Positions 17,902 to 26,870 of a stretch of 64,000 nucleotides of DNA are shown here, piece after piece. Source of the stretch: Kosakonia oryzendophytica (GTDB lineage Bacteria > Pseudomonadota > Gammaproteobacteria > Enterobacterales > Enterobacteriaceae); contig NZ_FMAY01000002.1 of the NCBI RefSeq assembly GCF_900094925.1, forward strand, positions 316,596-380,595, in the 5' to 3' direction. A model generated the notes under the pieces. It did no database searches. It was given only the letters and a program-made list of their open reading frames with translations, and had not been told where the DNA came from. Made by a program: the position numbers and the translations under genes. Numbering within the stretch: position 1 is the first letter of the stretch; every line of letters begins with the position of its first letter.

Positions 17902-18178
17902 CGGTCGTCTCTTAATAATATTTAAAATTCACTGTTTATCTTTGAATTGGGGAAGTCCGGCTTTCGCTTTCGCTGCTTGAGATACGCTACCGCCCTCAGA
18001 GATAGCCTCTGATCGCAGAATGGTGGGATGTGTTACCTATCCTGACAAGATAATTTTCAAAATCAAGTACCGAGAAAGAGTAGTAAGCAAAGGGTAATAT
18101 TTCTGTGGTAACAGGAGAGGATGTTCTTAACGCGATAGAGTGGTGATAGCGCTGTTGAGGCTGCTGTCTATAGATAGT
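17902..18178. other. intergenic region upstream of the retron
   Basis: No gene is seen. It must hold the promoter of the retron operon (minus strand), but no good -35/-10 pair could be named. One small hairpin, TCAGAG-ATAGC-CTCTGA at 17996-18012, would lie in the leader of the effector mRNA. The AT-rich composition begins about here and marks the right edge of the cassette. Confidence 0.4.
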
Positions 18179-18204
18179 AAAAAAAGCCCCGCATCATGCG
18201 GGGC
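18179..18204 (-). terminator. Rho-independent terminator of the siderophore receptor gene
   Basis: On the minus strand GCCCCGCA-TGA-TGCGGGGC (18186-18204, 8-bp stem, 3-base loop) is followed by seven T residues. It lies 28 bp behind the receptor stop codon. Confidence 0.9.
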
Positions 18205-18231
18205 AATCTCTGACACGCTTCATGGGTGATA

Positions 18232-20391
18232 TCAGAAATCCATCTTCACCGTAAATTGCACTTCGCGTGGGGCGCCAATCTGGTTACCCAGATTATTGGT
18301 GGCGATAGACGAGGTGTAGTAGGTCTTATCGAAGATGTTTTTCAGGTTAACCTGTAAGGTCACCGGGTATTGCAGCTTCATTTTGTAAGCGGCAAACGCA
18401 TCGGCAACAACGTAGCCCGGCAGGTAGTAATCTGCGCCGTTGGTGGCTGAACGGCGGCTTACACCGTGGCCACCGCCACCAAAGGTCAACGTATTGCCGG
18501 CAAACACGTTATGAATGTCGTACGTCAGGAACAATGAACCGGTGTGGCGCGGAACGTTCGGCAGCGGTTTCCCGGCGTAATCCGGGTCTTCCAGCACTTT
18601 GGCTGCGGTGTAGCTGTAGCTGGCGATCACATTCATGTTCGGCGTCAGCGAACCGGCCAGATCCATTTCCACGCCCTGCGAGCGTACGCGACCGGCGGTT
18701 TTCGCTACCGTTTCATTACCCACGATCTCGCTATACAGCACGTTGCGCTTATGGATATCAAATGCGGTGATATTGGCGGTAACACCGTCGAACAGATCAA
18801 ATTTTGCGCCAACTTCGTAAGATGTTGATGTCTCCGGCGGCAGATCGCCGATATAGCTGGCAATAGACGACTGCGGCATAAACGCTTTCGCCACGTTGCC
18901 GAACAGCGAAACCGACGGCGTCAGCTTGTACACCAGACCGAATTTCGGCGTCCATTTCTCGTCGCTGCTGTCGGTGTTGACGTTGAACGGGCGGCCCTTG
19001 CCCGCATACTGCGTGTAGTACTGATAACGCATCCCGGCTACCGCTATCCATTTGTCCGTCAGGTACAGCGCATCCTGTGCATAGGCGGAGTAACTCTCCT
19101 GTTGAATGGTCTGATCGCTGTCGGACGCCGAAACCGATGTACACTTGCTGGCCTTGCCGTAGGTCGGGTTGTAAATATTGAAATCTTTGACATTTTTACA
19201 GCGGATCATGTCGGTACGCAGCAGATCGTAATATTCATACGATACCCCCGTCAGGATCTCATTGTAGAAGCCGCCGATATCCACATTCCCTTGCAGATCC
19301 GCCCGCGTGCTGTGCATGCGCTGGGTTGAGCCCTGGGTTGCGTCCACGCGGCGGGTCAGGTTGCCGGTTTTTGCATCGTAGGCCATCACGCGCGACTGGT
19401 TATCGCTGTACTTATCCTGGCTGTAACCGTACTCGATTTTCCCGGTCCATGCGCTGTTGAAGCGGTACTCGGCATTTAATTGCGCGATATCGGATTCGCC
19501 ATCGGTGATGTTAAAAGGTTCATCAAAACGGGTTTTCCTGTCGACATTCACTGCCTGTTTGGTGGTGAGATCGAAGAGGGTGCCGCGATCAAACGGTGTT
19601 TGATAATCGCGGTGTGAATACATCACGTTGACGGTGGCGTTATCACCAAACCAGGTCAGCGACGGTGCAATAAAGGTGCTCTTTTCCTTGCCGAAATTGC
19701 GCCAGTAATCCTCATTCTGGTACTCGCCAATCAGACGATACGCCAGCCGCGTTCCGTCAATCGGGCCGGTGACGTCAAACTGCCCGGTGCCGCCGCCAAA
19801 ACTGGACGAAGTGGCGGAGATCGTGCCGCCAAAGGTAGTTTCCGGGCGTTTCGTGACAACATTGATAAGCCCGCCGGGATCGAGGATGCCATACAGCGTG
19901 GAAGCCGGGCCTTTCAGCACTTCCACACGCGATGTAGCGGCATTAAAGCTGCGTGGCACCACGGTGCGCAGGCCATTGGTCATAATGGAGCCGTCACGGT
20001 TGGCACCAAATCCCCGGCGGACAAACGCATCCTGCGTACCGCCGAGCGTGTTGGTCTGCACCACGTTACTGACGTTATACAGCGCTTCATCGAGGCTGGT
20101 TGCGTGTTGGTCTTCCAGCACTTCATCGCTCACCGTGTTGACCACCTGCGGGATATCCAGCATCGGCATTGAGGTTAGTGTAGCGGTGGAGGTATTCAGC
20201 GGTTGGTAGCCGGATGTCGCCTGTTTATCGGCGGAAGAAGCATCTGCCAGCACCGTAAGCGTATCGCCGTCGCTGGTCTGATCGGTTTTGGTCGCCGCGT
20301 GTGTAAAAGGGGTGAAGACCGATCCCAAAACGATCGCGGAGAACAGCGCGCGACCTTTCGGCCCGGTAATACAACGAGTTAACTCAGCCAT
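18232..20391 (-). CDS. TonB-dependent siderophore receptor (FhuA/FhuE superfamily)
   Basis: 719 residues. Signal peptide to about residue 33 (FTHA before ATK), TonB box DTLTVLA (44-50), plug domain with VEVLKGPASTLYG and GGLINVVTKRP, and a 22-strand barrel ending in the aromatic C-terminus FTVKMDF. Such outer-membrane receptors import ferric siderophores; the sequence is of the hydroxamate-type group but the ligand cannot be fixed. Two cysteines in an extracellular loop (RCKNVKD...SKCTS) may form a disulfide. Divergent from the FecCD-type ABC operon, with Fur-like sites in between, so both are expected to be iron-repressed and to work together. Confidence 0.9.
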   Translation of the reverse strand: MAELTRCITGPKGRALFSAIVLGSVFTPFTHAATKTDQTSDGDTLTVLADASSADKQATSGYQPLNTSTATLTSMPMLDIPQVVNTVSDEVLEDQHATSLDEALYNVSNVVQTNTLGGTQDAFVRRGFGANRDGSIMTNGLRTVVPRSFNAATSRVEVLKGPASTLYGILDPGGLINVVTKRPETTFGGTISATSSSFGGGTGQFDVTGPIDGTRLAYRLIGEYQNEDYWRNFGKEKSTFIAPSLTWFGDNATVNVMYSHRDYQTPFDRGTLFDLTTKQAVNVDRKTRFDEPFNITDGESDIAQLNAEYRFNSAWTGKIEYGYSQDKYSDNQSRVMAYDAKTGNLTRRVDATQGSTQRMHSTRADLQGNVDIGGFYNEILTGVSYEYYDLLRTDMIRCKNVKDFNIYNPTYGKASKCTSVSASDSDQTIQQESYSAYAQDALYLTDKWIAVAGMRYQYYTQYAGKGRPFNVNTDSSDEKWTPKFGLVYKLTPSVSLFGNVAKAFMPQSSIASYIGDLPPETSTSYEVGAKFDLFDGVTANITAFDIHKRNVLYSEIVGNETVAKTAGRVRSQGVEMDLAGSLTPNMNVIASYSYTAAKVLEDPDYAGKPLPNVPRHTGSLFLTYDIHNVFAGNTLTFGGGGHGVSRRSATNGADYYLPGYVVADAFAAYKMKLQYPVTLQVNLKNIFDKTYYTSSIATNNLGNQIGAPREVQFTVKMDF

Positions 20392-20502
20392 GTAATCTAC
20401 TTTCCCGAAAGGATCCTGCGAGCCATGCAGGAGTGAACGTATTTTTAGTCATTGCTCTTTTGCACCTGTCTACCCGTTAGCCGCTGCTTCGGCGTCGGAT
20501 AT

Positions 20503-20521
20503 GTAATTGAGAATCATTCAA
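20503..20521. promoter_or_regulatory. Fur-box-like site upstream of the receptor gene
   Basis: GTAATTGAGAATCATTCAA matches 12 of 19 positions of the enterobacterial Fur consensus, including the central GAGAATCATT. Located 112 bp upstream of the receptor start on the minus strand. Confidence 0.55.
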
Positions 20522-20752
20522 TCATGGTGTTTTGTAGTAGTAAATGGAAAAAGTGAGAATTTCGCTACAGCACTTCGTTGCGCCAGATCAGCCGATTTAA
20601 AGCCACTCTGTTAATGTGTAACTAATTGAATATAAAAATATAATATTAAAAATGTCAGATGGGGTTCTGTTGTAGTGACAGCCCTGTAAACGTTGCGGGT
20701 TTATCTCCTTATCAGGCTTGACTACTACAGTGGCAAACGGCAATATCGAAAA

Positions 20753-20771
20753 GAGAATGATATTTATTTTT
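20753..20771. promoter_or_regulatory. Fur-box-like site upstream of the ABC operon
   Basis: GAGAATGATATTTATTTTT matches 13 of 19 positions of the Fur consensus (core AATGATA). It lies 22 bp before the ATPase start, where bound Fur would block transcription. Confidence 0.6.
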
Positions 20772-20793
20772 ATTTGTAAGGGTAGCGCGCGTC

Positions 20794-21621
20794 ATGCCAC
20801 AGTCAGTGGAAAATCTAACCGCAGAGCAAGGGATCGTACTGGACGCGTTATCCGCGGGCTATCACCAACAGGTTATCGTCGACAATATCAGCCTGGCCCT
20901 CCCAGCCGGGAAGATGACCGTGCTGGTGGGGGCTAACGGTTCGGGCAAATCCACGCTGCTTGGCACGATTGCCCGCATGCTGAAACCGCTTGGCGGCAGC
21001 GTGCTGCTTGATGGCAAAGCCATTCATCAACAGCCAACCAAAGCCGTCTCCCGGCAGTTAGGTATTCTGCCGCAGTCGCCAATTGTGCCGGAAGGATTGA
21101 CCGTGTTTGAGCTAGTGTCGCGCGGGCGTTTTCCATGGCAGAGCTTTATGCGCCAGTGGTCGGAAGACGATGAGCTGGCAGTGCAGGAAGCGCTCAATCT
21201 TACCGGGACCGCCGGGTTTGCCCATCAACCCGTCGACAGCCTCTCCGGCGGGCAACGTCAGCGCTGCTGGATCGCGATGGCGCTGGCGCAGCAAACGCCG
21301 GTGATCCTGCTGGATGAACCCACCACCTTTCTCGATCTGCGCTACCAGGTAGAGATCCTCGAACTGCTGCATTCACTGACGCGCCATCATCACCGGACAG
21401 TCGTGGTGGTATTGCATGATCTTAATTTTGCAGTGAACTACGCCGACACGTTGGTGTTCCTCAAACAGGGGCGCTTACAGGGCGTGCTCCACGAAGGGGA
21501 TCCCTGCACGCCAGAGCTGATCAAAAACGTCTTCGACGTTGACGTGCAGATGTCGCTGAACCCGCTAACCGGAAAACCCTTCTTTATGCCTTTCCGCAAA
21601 CCTTATGGAGACGGCGCGTGA
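20794..21621 (+). CDS. siderophore ABC importer ATPase (FepC/FecE type)
   Basis: 275 residues. Walker A LVGANGSGKSTLL, signature [17 protein letters not shown], Walker B VILLDEPTTFLD, His-loop VVLHDLNFAVNYAD; the short FepC/BtuD architecture without a TOBE domain. First gene of a five-gene plus-strand operon. It ends by overlapping the first permease start by 4 bp. Confidence 0.92.
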   Translation: MPQSVENLTAEQGIVLDALSAGYHQQVIVDNISLALPAGKMTVLVGANGSGKSTLLGTIARMLKPLGGSVLLDGKAIHQQPTKAVSRQLGILPQSPIVPEGLTVFELVSRGRFPWQSFMRQWSEDDELAVQEALNLTGTAGFAHQPVDSLSGGQRQRCWIAMALAQQTPVILLDEPTTFLDLRYQVEILELLHSLTRHHHRTVVVVLHDLNFAVNYADTLVFLKQGRLQGVLHEGDPCTPELIKNVFDVDVQMSLNPLTGKPFFMPFRKPYGDGA

Positions 21622-22643
21622 GCGCTGTGCCGCTTGTCGCCCGCCGCCGTGCCGGGCGTACGGGGATGACGTTTGTCGTGTTACTGCTGCTGTTGCTGGC
21701 GGCGGGTATTGCGCATTTGGGGCTGGGGGCGCGTTATATAGCGCCGCCTGCGGTTATCCGGGCGCTGGTGGATTTTGATGCCCGTAATTTCGATCATCGC
21801 GTGATCGTCAGTCTGCGCTTGTTGCGTCTGGTGGCAGCACTGTTTACCGGCGCGGCGCTGGGTGTCGCCGGGGCGCTGTTGCAGTCAGTGATCCGCAACC
21901 CATTGGGCGAACCGCATATCCTTGGCCTCAATGCTGGCGCGGCGCTGGCCGTGGTGGCGACCACTGCGCTGGGCGTCAGTCTTGGGGATTCCTCTTTCAG
22001 CCGCCCGCTGATTGCCGCAGGCGGTGCCGCGGCGCTCTTCTCGCTGGTGATGGCTCTCTCTGCGGCGGGGCGTGCGGGGTTTACGCCGATGAAAGTGACG
22101 CTCTGCGGCGTGGCGCTGTCAACGTTTGCCTCCTCCATAACTGCGGCGATCCTGATCTTTGATGAACAGACGTTGTTGAGCATGCGCACCTGGCTGGCGG
22201 GGGATCTCGCCGGGTTGAACTGGGCGTTGATTCAGCCTGCAGCTTTTGCTGCGCTGGCCGGGTTTGTGTTGGCTCTCTGGCTGTCGCCATCGCTGAATAT
22301 GCTGGCGCTGGGCGATAGCATGGCGCGTGGCCTGGGGGTGTCGCTGGTGCGCACCCGCGTGCTGTCGCTGCTGGCTATTGCGCTGCTGTGCGGTGCGGCG
22401 GTGTCGGTAGCCGGTCCCATCGGTTTTATCGGTCTGGTGGTGCCTCATATGGTGCGTCGGTTTGCCGGGGACGATTTGCGCGCCGTGGTGCCGCTGTCGG
22501 CGCTGGGGGGCGCGTTACTGTTATTACTGGCGGATATCGCTGCCCGGATGTTGCTGTCACCGCAGGAACTGGCGACTGGCGTGATGACCGCGTTGGTCGG
22601 TGCGCCGCTGTTTATTGTGCTGGCGGCGAGGTTTTTTAAATGA
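21618..22643 (+). CDS. FecCD-family siderophore permease 1
   Basis: 341 residues starting with GTG 21618, which overlaps the stop of the ATPase gene. About nine to ten membrane spans and the family motifs GALLQSVIRNPLGEPHILGLNAGA and GPIGFIGLVVPHMVRR. Forms a heterodimeric channel with the next gene product in the inner membrane. Overlaps that gene by 4 bp (ATGA). Confidence 0.9.
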   Translation: MSAVPLVARRRAGRTGMTFVVLLLLLLAAGIAHLGLGARYIAPPAVIRALVDFDARNFDHRVIVSLRLLRLVAALFTGAALGVAGALLQSVIRNPLGEPHILGLNAGAALAVVATTALGVSLGDSSFSRPLIAAGGAAALFSLVMALSAAGRAGFTPMKVTLCGVALSTFASSITAAILIFDEQTLLSMRTWLAGDLAGLNWALIQPAAFAALAGFVLALWLSPSLNMLALGDSMARGLGVSLVRTRVLSLLAIALLCGAAVSVAGPIGFIGLVVPHMVRRFAGDDLRAVVPLSALGGALLLLLADIAARMLLSPQELATGVMTALVGAPLFIVLAARFFK

Positions 22644-23692
22644 AGGGAAGGCTTCACCACACCGGGTTGTATGGTGTGCGTATCGGCGGTTTTTCCCGTT
22701 TGTTACGCCCACACGCGCTGCGTTGGCTTGCCGGGCTTGGTGTTCTGGCGCTGGTGCTGCTGCTCTGTGGTGTCACGCAAGGTTCGTTGCCCGTGCCGGC
22801 ATCGGCAATAGGTCGCGCGCTGTTTTACTCTGCAACGCTTAGCGCAGAGCAGCAGTATGTGGTGTGGGATATTCGTTTGCCTCGGGTGCTGATGGCGCTG
22901 TTGTGCGGCGCGATGCTGGGTATGGCAGGGGCAGCGATGCAGTCGATAACCCGCAACGGACTGGCGGATCCGGGGCTGATTGGCGTGAAAGAGGGGGCCA
23001 GCGTGGTGGTATTAACGCTGGTGCTTGCGTTCCCAGCGGTGGGGTTGGTGTGGCGTCCGCTGGCGGGTATGGCGGGCGGTCTGCTGGCGGCAGGACTGGT
23101 TATGGGACTGGCGAGGGATGTCTCGCGCCCGCGTTTTGTCTTGCTGGGGATTGGCGTCTCCTGGACCTTTGCTGCCGGTATCGGCGTGTTTATGACCACC
23201 GCCGATGTGCGCGATGTGCAAACCGCGATGATGTGGCTGGCGGGAAGTCTGCATGCCGCCACCTGGCCGCTGCTGGTGGTCGCGTTGTGCTGGGCGCTAC
23301 CTGCAATAGTGATCCTGCTGTTAACGGCGCGCGGCGCTGATGTGGCGTTGCTGGGAAAGCAGGCGGCAACCGGTCTTGGCGTCCGCCTGGCGCGACTTGA
23401 ATTGCTACGCATTACTGCCCCGGTGTTGCTGACCGCTGCCACGGTTTCTTGCGTCGGCAGTATGGGATTTGTCGGCCTGATTGCCCCGCATATGGCGCGT
23501 TTTCTGCTACGCGGCGGCCAGCGCGCGTTGCTGTGGGGCAGCGCGATGCTGGGCGGGTTGCTGGTGTTGCTGGCGGATTTGCTCGGTCGGCTGGCTTTTG
23601 CGCCATTGCAAATTCCCGCCGGGATTGTGATTTCACTGGTCGGCGGACCATTTTTCCTGTTGCTGCTGTGGCAGCGGCGGGATCGTTTATAG
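22640..23692 (+). CDS. FecCD-family siderophore permease 2
   Basis: 350 residues, with GAAMQSITRNGLADPGLIGVKEGA and SMGFVGLIAPHMARF, the two conserved FecCD segments, and about ten membrane spans. Paralogue and partner of the preceding permease. The gene is strongly GC-rich and ends 15 bp before the binding-protein gene. Confidence 0.9.
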   Translation: MKGRLHHTGLYGVRIGGFSRLLRPHALRWLAGLGVLALVLLLCGVTQGSLPVPASAIGRALFYSATLSAEQQYVVWDIRLPRVLMALLCGAMLGMAGAAMQSITRNGLADPGLIGVKEGASVVVLTLVLAFPAVGLVWRPLAGMAGGLLAAGLVMGLARDVSRPRFVLLGIGVSWTFAAGIGVFMTTADVRDVQTAMMWLAGSLHAATWPLLVVALCWALPAIVILLLTARGADVALLGKQAATGLGVRLARLELLRITAPVLLTAATVSCVGSMGFVGLIAPHMARFLLRGGQRALLWGSAMLGGLLVLLADLLGRLAFAPLQIPAGIVISLVGGPFFLLLLWQRRDRL

Positions 23693-23707
23693 ATCCTGAG
23701 GAGCCGT

Positions 23708-24655
23708 ATGCGCGTACTTTTTTCACTTTTGCTGCTGGTAGGGTTAAGCGTCAGCGCCGCACAACCCTCGCAGGCTTTTACCGACGATCTGGGCCGTGTG
23801 GTTACCGTGCCACTGCACCCAACGCGGATTGTTTCTTTGCACGATCTCGACATCACCATCCCGCTGATCGAACTGGGTGTCCCGCCGGTGGCCAGTCACG
23901 GGCGTACGCGGCCGGACGGAACGCATACGCTGCGCTCCAGTGCCATGTTGACCGGCGTCGACTTTGATAACGCTGACATAAAATTTATCGGCTCGACGGA
24001 TATTGATATTGAAGCGGTTGCTGCGGCGAAGCCGGATTTGATCATTACCGAACCCAGCCGTAATACGCCGGTCGAGCAACTGGAGAAAATTGCCCCGACG
24101 GTGAGCATCGATCATCTTGAAGGCGGCGCGCCGCAGATTTACCGCAAACTGGCACAACTGACCGGCACGCAGGCCAGGCTGGCGATCCTTGAGCGTCGTT
24201 ACCAGGCGCAGATCGCGGCGCTGAAACAAACCATCGATACCCGTAATATTACCGTGTCGGTTATCCAGGCGAATAACGGCAAAATCAATGCCATGCACAG
24301 TTACCACTCTCTGGGACGCGTATTGCGCGATGCCGGTTTCCGTTTCCCGCCGCTGATCGATAGCATCCCTGATGGCGGTCGCATTGACGTCAGTGCGGAG
24401 CGCCTGCCGGAGCTGGACGCGGATTTTGTGTTTGCCACCTGGCGCGGAGATACCGGCGGTAAACCGCAAGATGAGATTGCGGCGATGGATGCCGTGATGC
24501 CGGGCTGGTGCGATTTTCTTCATGCCTGCCGTAGCGGCCGCTATGTGCTGATCTCGCGTGAAGAGGCGATCTCCAACTCCTTTGCCTCGCTAAGCCTGAT
24601 GGTGGCGCAGGTGCAGTCGCAGATTGCCGGGCGGCCACTGCCAGTGACGAAATAA
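23708..24655 (+). CDS. periplasmic iron-siderophore binding protein (FecB/FhuD type)
   Basis: 315 residues with a signal peptide (MRVLFSLLLLVGLSVSAAQPSQA before FTDDLG). The start of the mature part, FTDDLGRVVTVPLHPTRIVSLH, is the standard beginning of class III binding proteins for siderophores and cobalamin, and KPDLIITEP is also conserved. It delivers the ferric siderophore to the two permeases upstream. GAGG lies before the ATG at 23708. Confidence 0.9.
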   Translation: MRVLFSLLLLVGLSVSAAQPSQAFTDDLGRVVTVPLHPTRIVSLHDLDITIPLIELGVPPVASHGRTRPDGTHTLRSSAMLTGVDFDNADIKFIGSTDIDIEAVAAAKPDLIITEPSRNTPVEQLEKIAPTVSIDHLEGGAPQIYRKLAQLTGTQARLAILERRYQAQIAALKQTIDTRNITVSVIQANNGKINAMHSYHSLGRVLRDAGFRFPPLIDSIPDGGRIDVSAERLPELDADFVFATWRGDTGGKPQDEIAAMDAVMPGWCDFLHACRSGRYVLISREEAISNSFASLSLMVAQVQSQIAGRPLPVTK

Positions 24656-24666
24656 GGGCAACCAGC

Positions 24667-25560
24667 ATGCTGAACACCAAAAAAGCAAAAGGCCGCGTGG
24701 ATGTCTACGGTGAGCGCTTTCGGGCGCGGGCGCATACGCTGTCGCCGCGCTTGCAGGCCGTCGCGCGTTATATCAATGAAAACCGGGAAGGGGTGCTGGA
24801 GCATACCGCCATTGAAATCGCGGCGGCGACGCAGACCTCCGATGCGACGGTGGTACGCGCGATTCAGGCGCTGGGTTTTGCCGGGCTGCGGGATTTAAAG
24901 CAGACGCTGGAGCACTGGTTTGGCCCGGCTATCTCATCCGCCGAGAAGATGACCACCACGGTAAATGCGCTCTCCTGTGATGTGAATTCCGGGATCGATT
25001 TTGTGCTGGAAGGGCATCAACACACCTGTGACATCCTCTCCGCGCCGGATAACCGCTACGCCATTGCTCAGGCTGTCGCCTTACTGGTTGAGGCGCGTCA
25101 GGTGGCGATTTTCGGTATCGGCGCATCGGGCATTCTGGCGGAATATAGCGCCCGGTTGTTCAGCCGTATCGGGCTGCCTGCCACGCCGCTTAACCGGACG
25201 GGGATCGCCTTGTCGGAGCAGCTCATCAACCTGCAACGCGGTGATGTGATGATCATGATGGCGCAGAAATCGGCGCATCGCGAAGGGTTAACCACCCTGA
25301 AAGAGACGCGGCGGCTGGGCATTCCGGTTATTTTACTGACCAATGCTGTGGATTCGCGCTTTAGCCAGGAGGCGGATGTGGTGATCCACGTGCCGCGTGG
25401 CGGCGAGAAGGGCAAAATTCCGCTGCACGGCACGGTATTGCTGTGCCTGGAGATGATCATCCTGTCGGTGGCGTCCGCCACCTCACAACGGGCCATTAAA
25501 ACGGTGAAACGCATTAATGAGTTTCACCGTGGGTTAAAACCGGGTGGAAAGAAGGGCTAG
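24667..25560 (+). CDS. RpiR/MurR-family regulator with SIS domain
   Basis: 297 residues: N-terminal helix-turn-helix of the RpiR type (TAIEIAAATQTSDATVVRAIQALGFAGLRDLKQTL, about 40-80) and a C-terminal SIS sugar-phosphate binding domain (VAIFGIGASGILAEYSARLFSRIG, VMIMMAQKSAHREGL). Such regulators answer to phosphorylated sugars. It follows the siderophore binding-protein gene by 11 bp on the same strand, so it is co-transcribed with an iron uptake operon, an unusual pairing. It is not MurR of the murQP genes, which are 15 kb away. Confidence 0.85.
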   Translation: MLNTKKAKGRVDVYGERFRARAHTLSPRLQAVARYINENREGVLEHTAIEIAAATQTSDATVVRAIQALGFAGLRDLKQTLEHWFGPAISSAEKMTTTVNALSCDVNSGIDFVLEGHQHTCDILSAPDNRYAIAQAVALLVEARQVAIFGIGASGILAEYSARLFSRIGLPATPLNRTGIALSEQLINLQRGDVMIMMAQKSAHREGLTTLKETRRLGIPVILLTNAVDSRFSQEADVVIHVPRGGEKGKIPLHGTVLLCLEMIILSVASATSQRAIKTVKRINEFHRGLKPGGKKG

Positions 25561-25679
25561 GTACAGGAAATACACATCAGCGGCGACAGGCCAAAACGTG
25601 TAGCTAATTTCTTGATGTGATTGATGTTGAGCTGTCGCTCGCCGTTCAACACTCTTGAGACCATGGATTTGCCACCAAT
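25557..25679 (-). pseudogene. C-terminal remnant of a HigA-type antitoxin gene
   Basis: On the minus strand the frame GGKSMVSRVLNGERQLNINHI and onward (KKLATRFGLSPLMCI, then a stop at 25557) matches the C-terminal 38 residues of HigA/YgjM-family antitoxins, the SKSMVSRVLSGKRKL part of the helix-turn-helix. A stop codon directly precedes the fragment at 25680-25682, no start and no N-terminal half exist, and no HigB toxin is nearby. Its stop codon overlaps the stop of the RpiR gene. It marks a deletion or rearrangement between the siderophore operon and the efflux genes. Confidence 0.7.
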
Positions 25680-25682
25680 TTA

Positions 25683-26852
25683 TCATTGTCTCTGGCTACG
25701 CTGCCGCCCGCCAATATGGATCACCATTGCAGCGCTGTAAGCCAGCACAATGGCGATACTCATTTTCCACATTGCTTCACCACCGAGCCCGGAAAGCGGT
25801 GTGGCGATGCCGCCAAAAACAAACATCAACATCCCCAGCAGCGCCGAGGCGGTACCTGAATGGCGAGCATCGACGCTGTTCATCGCCGCCGAACCGGCAA
25901 TGGTCGAAATACCGCTATTGACCGCAACGGTGAAAAACAGCCCCACCAGCGCCAGCACCGCCATATTGAGCCAGGCAAAAACGGCAGTCATCAACGCCAG
26001 CAGCACCGCCAGCGCCAGACCGTTTTTTAACAGCGTCACGCCGCTGATATGCCGCGCCAAACGGGCGAAAATCAACGCGGAAAGAATCATCCCCACGCCG
26101 TTAATGCCAAACACCAGGCTGAACTGGATTGGCGTCAGACCGTATTCGTTTTGCAGGACAAACGACGAGGAACCGATATACGAGAACAACCCGGACAGCA
26201 TAAACGCCTGTATAAAGCAGAAGGTGGAAAACTGCCTGTTTTTCAGCACGATGAGCGACGTTATCAGCAAACTTTCACTGTGGCTTCTCTCCTGCAAGGT
26301 CTCCGTTAGCAGCAGTGTGGCGCAGAGCACCAGTACCACGCCGATGATCGCCATGGTCCAGAACAGCGCGCGCCAGTGCAGCAACGACGTGATATACCCG
26401 CCGAGTATGGGAGAGACAATAGGGGCGATGCCGGTAATGGTCATCAGCAGGGCGAAAAACTGCGTCAGCTGCGTGCCTTGATACTTATCACGTGCAATGG
26501 CGCGGGAGAGGACGGAGCCGCCCGCGCCCGCAATCCCCTGAACAAAGCGCCAGAAAATCAATCCGTGTATAGCCTGTGTGCTGGCGCACAGTACCGACGA
26601 CACGATAAACAGCAGCAGCGACAGCAACAGCGGGCGCTTGCGCCCCATCCTGTCACTTAGCGGGCCGAAAAAGAGCTGCCCAAGGCCCAGTCCAATCAAT
26701 GACGCCGTCAGTGAGAGTTGGGTTAAGGTGTTGGTGGTGTCCATTTGCCGGGTAATATCCGGCAGGGCGGGCAGATAGAGGTCGGTGCAAATGGGGCCGA
26801 TGGCCGTCAGCATGCCGAGTACGATGGCATACGCAGGGGATATCCGTGACAT
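25683..26852 (-). CDS. Bcr/CflA-family MFS drug efflux transporter
   Basis: 389 residues, twelve membrane spans. DHA1-type signatures are GPLSDRMGRKRPLL (motif A, between spans 2 and 3) and the span-5 motif GIAPIVSPILGGYI. The opening LTAIGPICTDLYLPALPDI is typical of Bcr/CflA proteins that export bicyclomycin, chloramphenicol or sulfonamides. It lies 46 bp behind the eefC-type gene on the same strand, but a hairpin stands between them. Confidence 0.88.
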   Translation of the reverse strand: MSRISPAYAIVLGMLTAIGPICTDLYLPALPDITRQMDTTNTLTQLSLTASLIGLGLGQLFFGPLSDRMGRKRPLLLSLLLFIVSSVLCASTQAIHGLIFWRFVQGIAGAGGSVLSRAIARDKYQGTQLTQFFALLMTITGIAPIVSPILGGYITSLLHWRALFWTMAIIGVVLVLCATLLLTETLQERSHSESLLITSLIVLKNRQFSTFCFIQAFMLSGLFSYIGSSSFVLQNEYGLTPIQFSLVFGINGVGMILSALIFARLARHISGVTLLKNGLALAVLLALMTAVFAWLNMAVLALVGLFFTVAVNSGISTIAGSAAMNSVDARHSGTASALLGMLMFVFGGIATPLSGLGGEAMWKMSIAIVLAYSAAMVIHIGGRQRSQRQ

Positions 26853-26870
26853 AACAAACTCCGAAAAGAG

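Larger units (their letters stand above)
20392..20793. promoter_or_regulatory. divergent control region of receptor and siderophore ABC genes
   Basis: 402 bp with the promoters of both transcription units. Besides the two Fur-like sites listed separately it contains TGTAGTAGT at 20533-20541 and its exact reverse complement ACTACTACA at 20721-20729, placed near opposite ends, plus a long AT-rich stretch (20600-20660). The repeated GTAGT element may be a site of the RpiR regulator encoded at the end of the operon; this is speculative. Confidence 0.45.

Noticed and set aside
14478..18204. Similar terminators at both ends of the retron region as attachment repeats
   Set aside because: The resemblance is limited to stem-loop architecture (GC stem, A/T run); no direct repeat of useful length was found and no integrase is present.
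22825..23859. Long minus-strand open frame opposite the second siderophore permease gene
   Set aside because: Antisense of a strongly GC-rich gene; the translation is Ser/Thr/Pro/Arg-rich without a domain.
24667..25560. RpiR-type gene as MurR, regulator of murQP
   Set aside because: It is 15 kb from murQP and arranged as the last gene of the siderophore operon.
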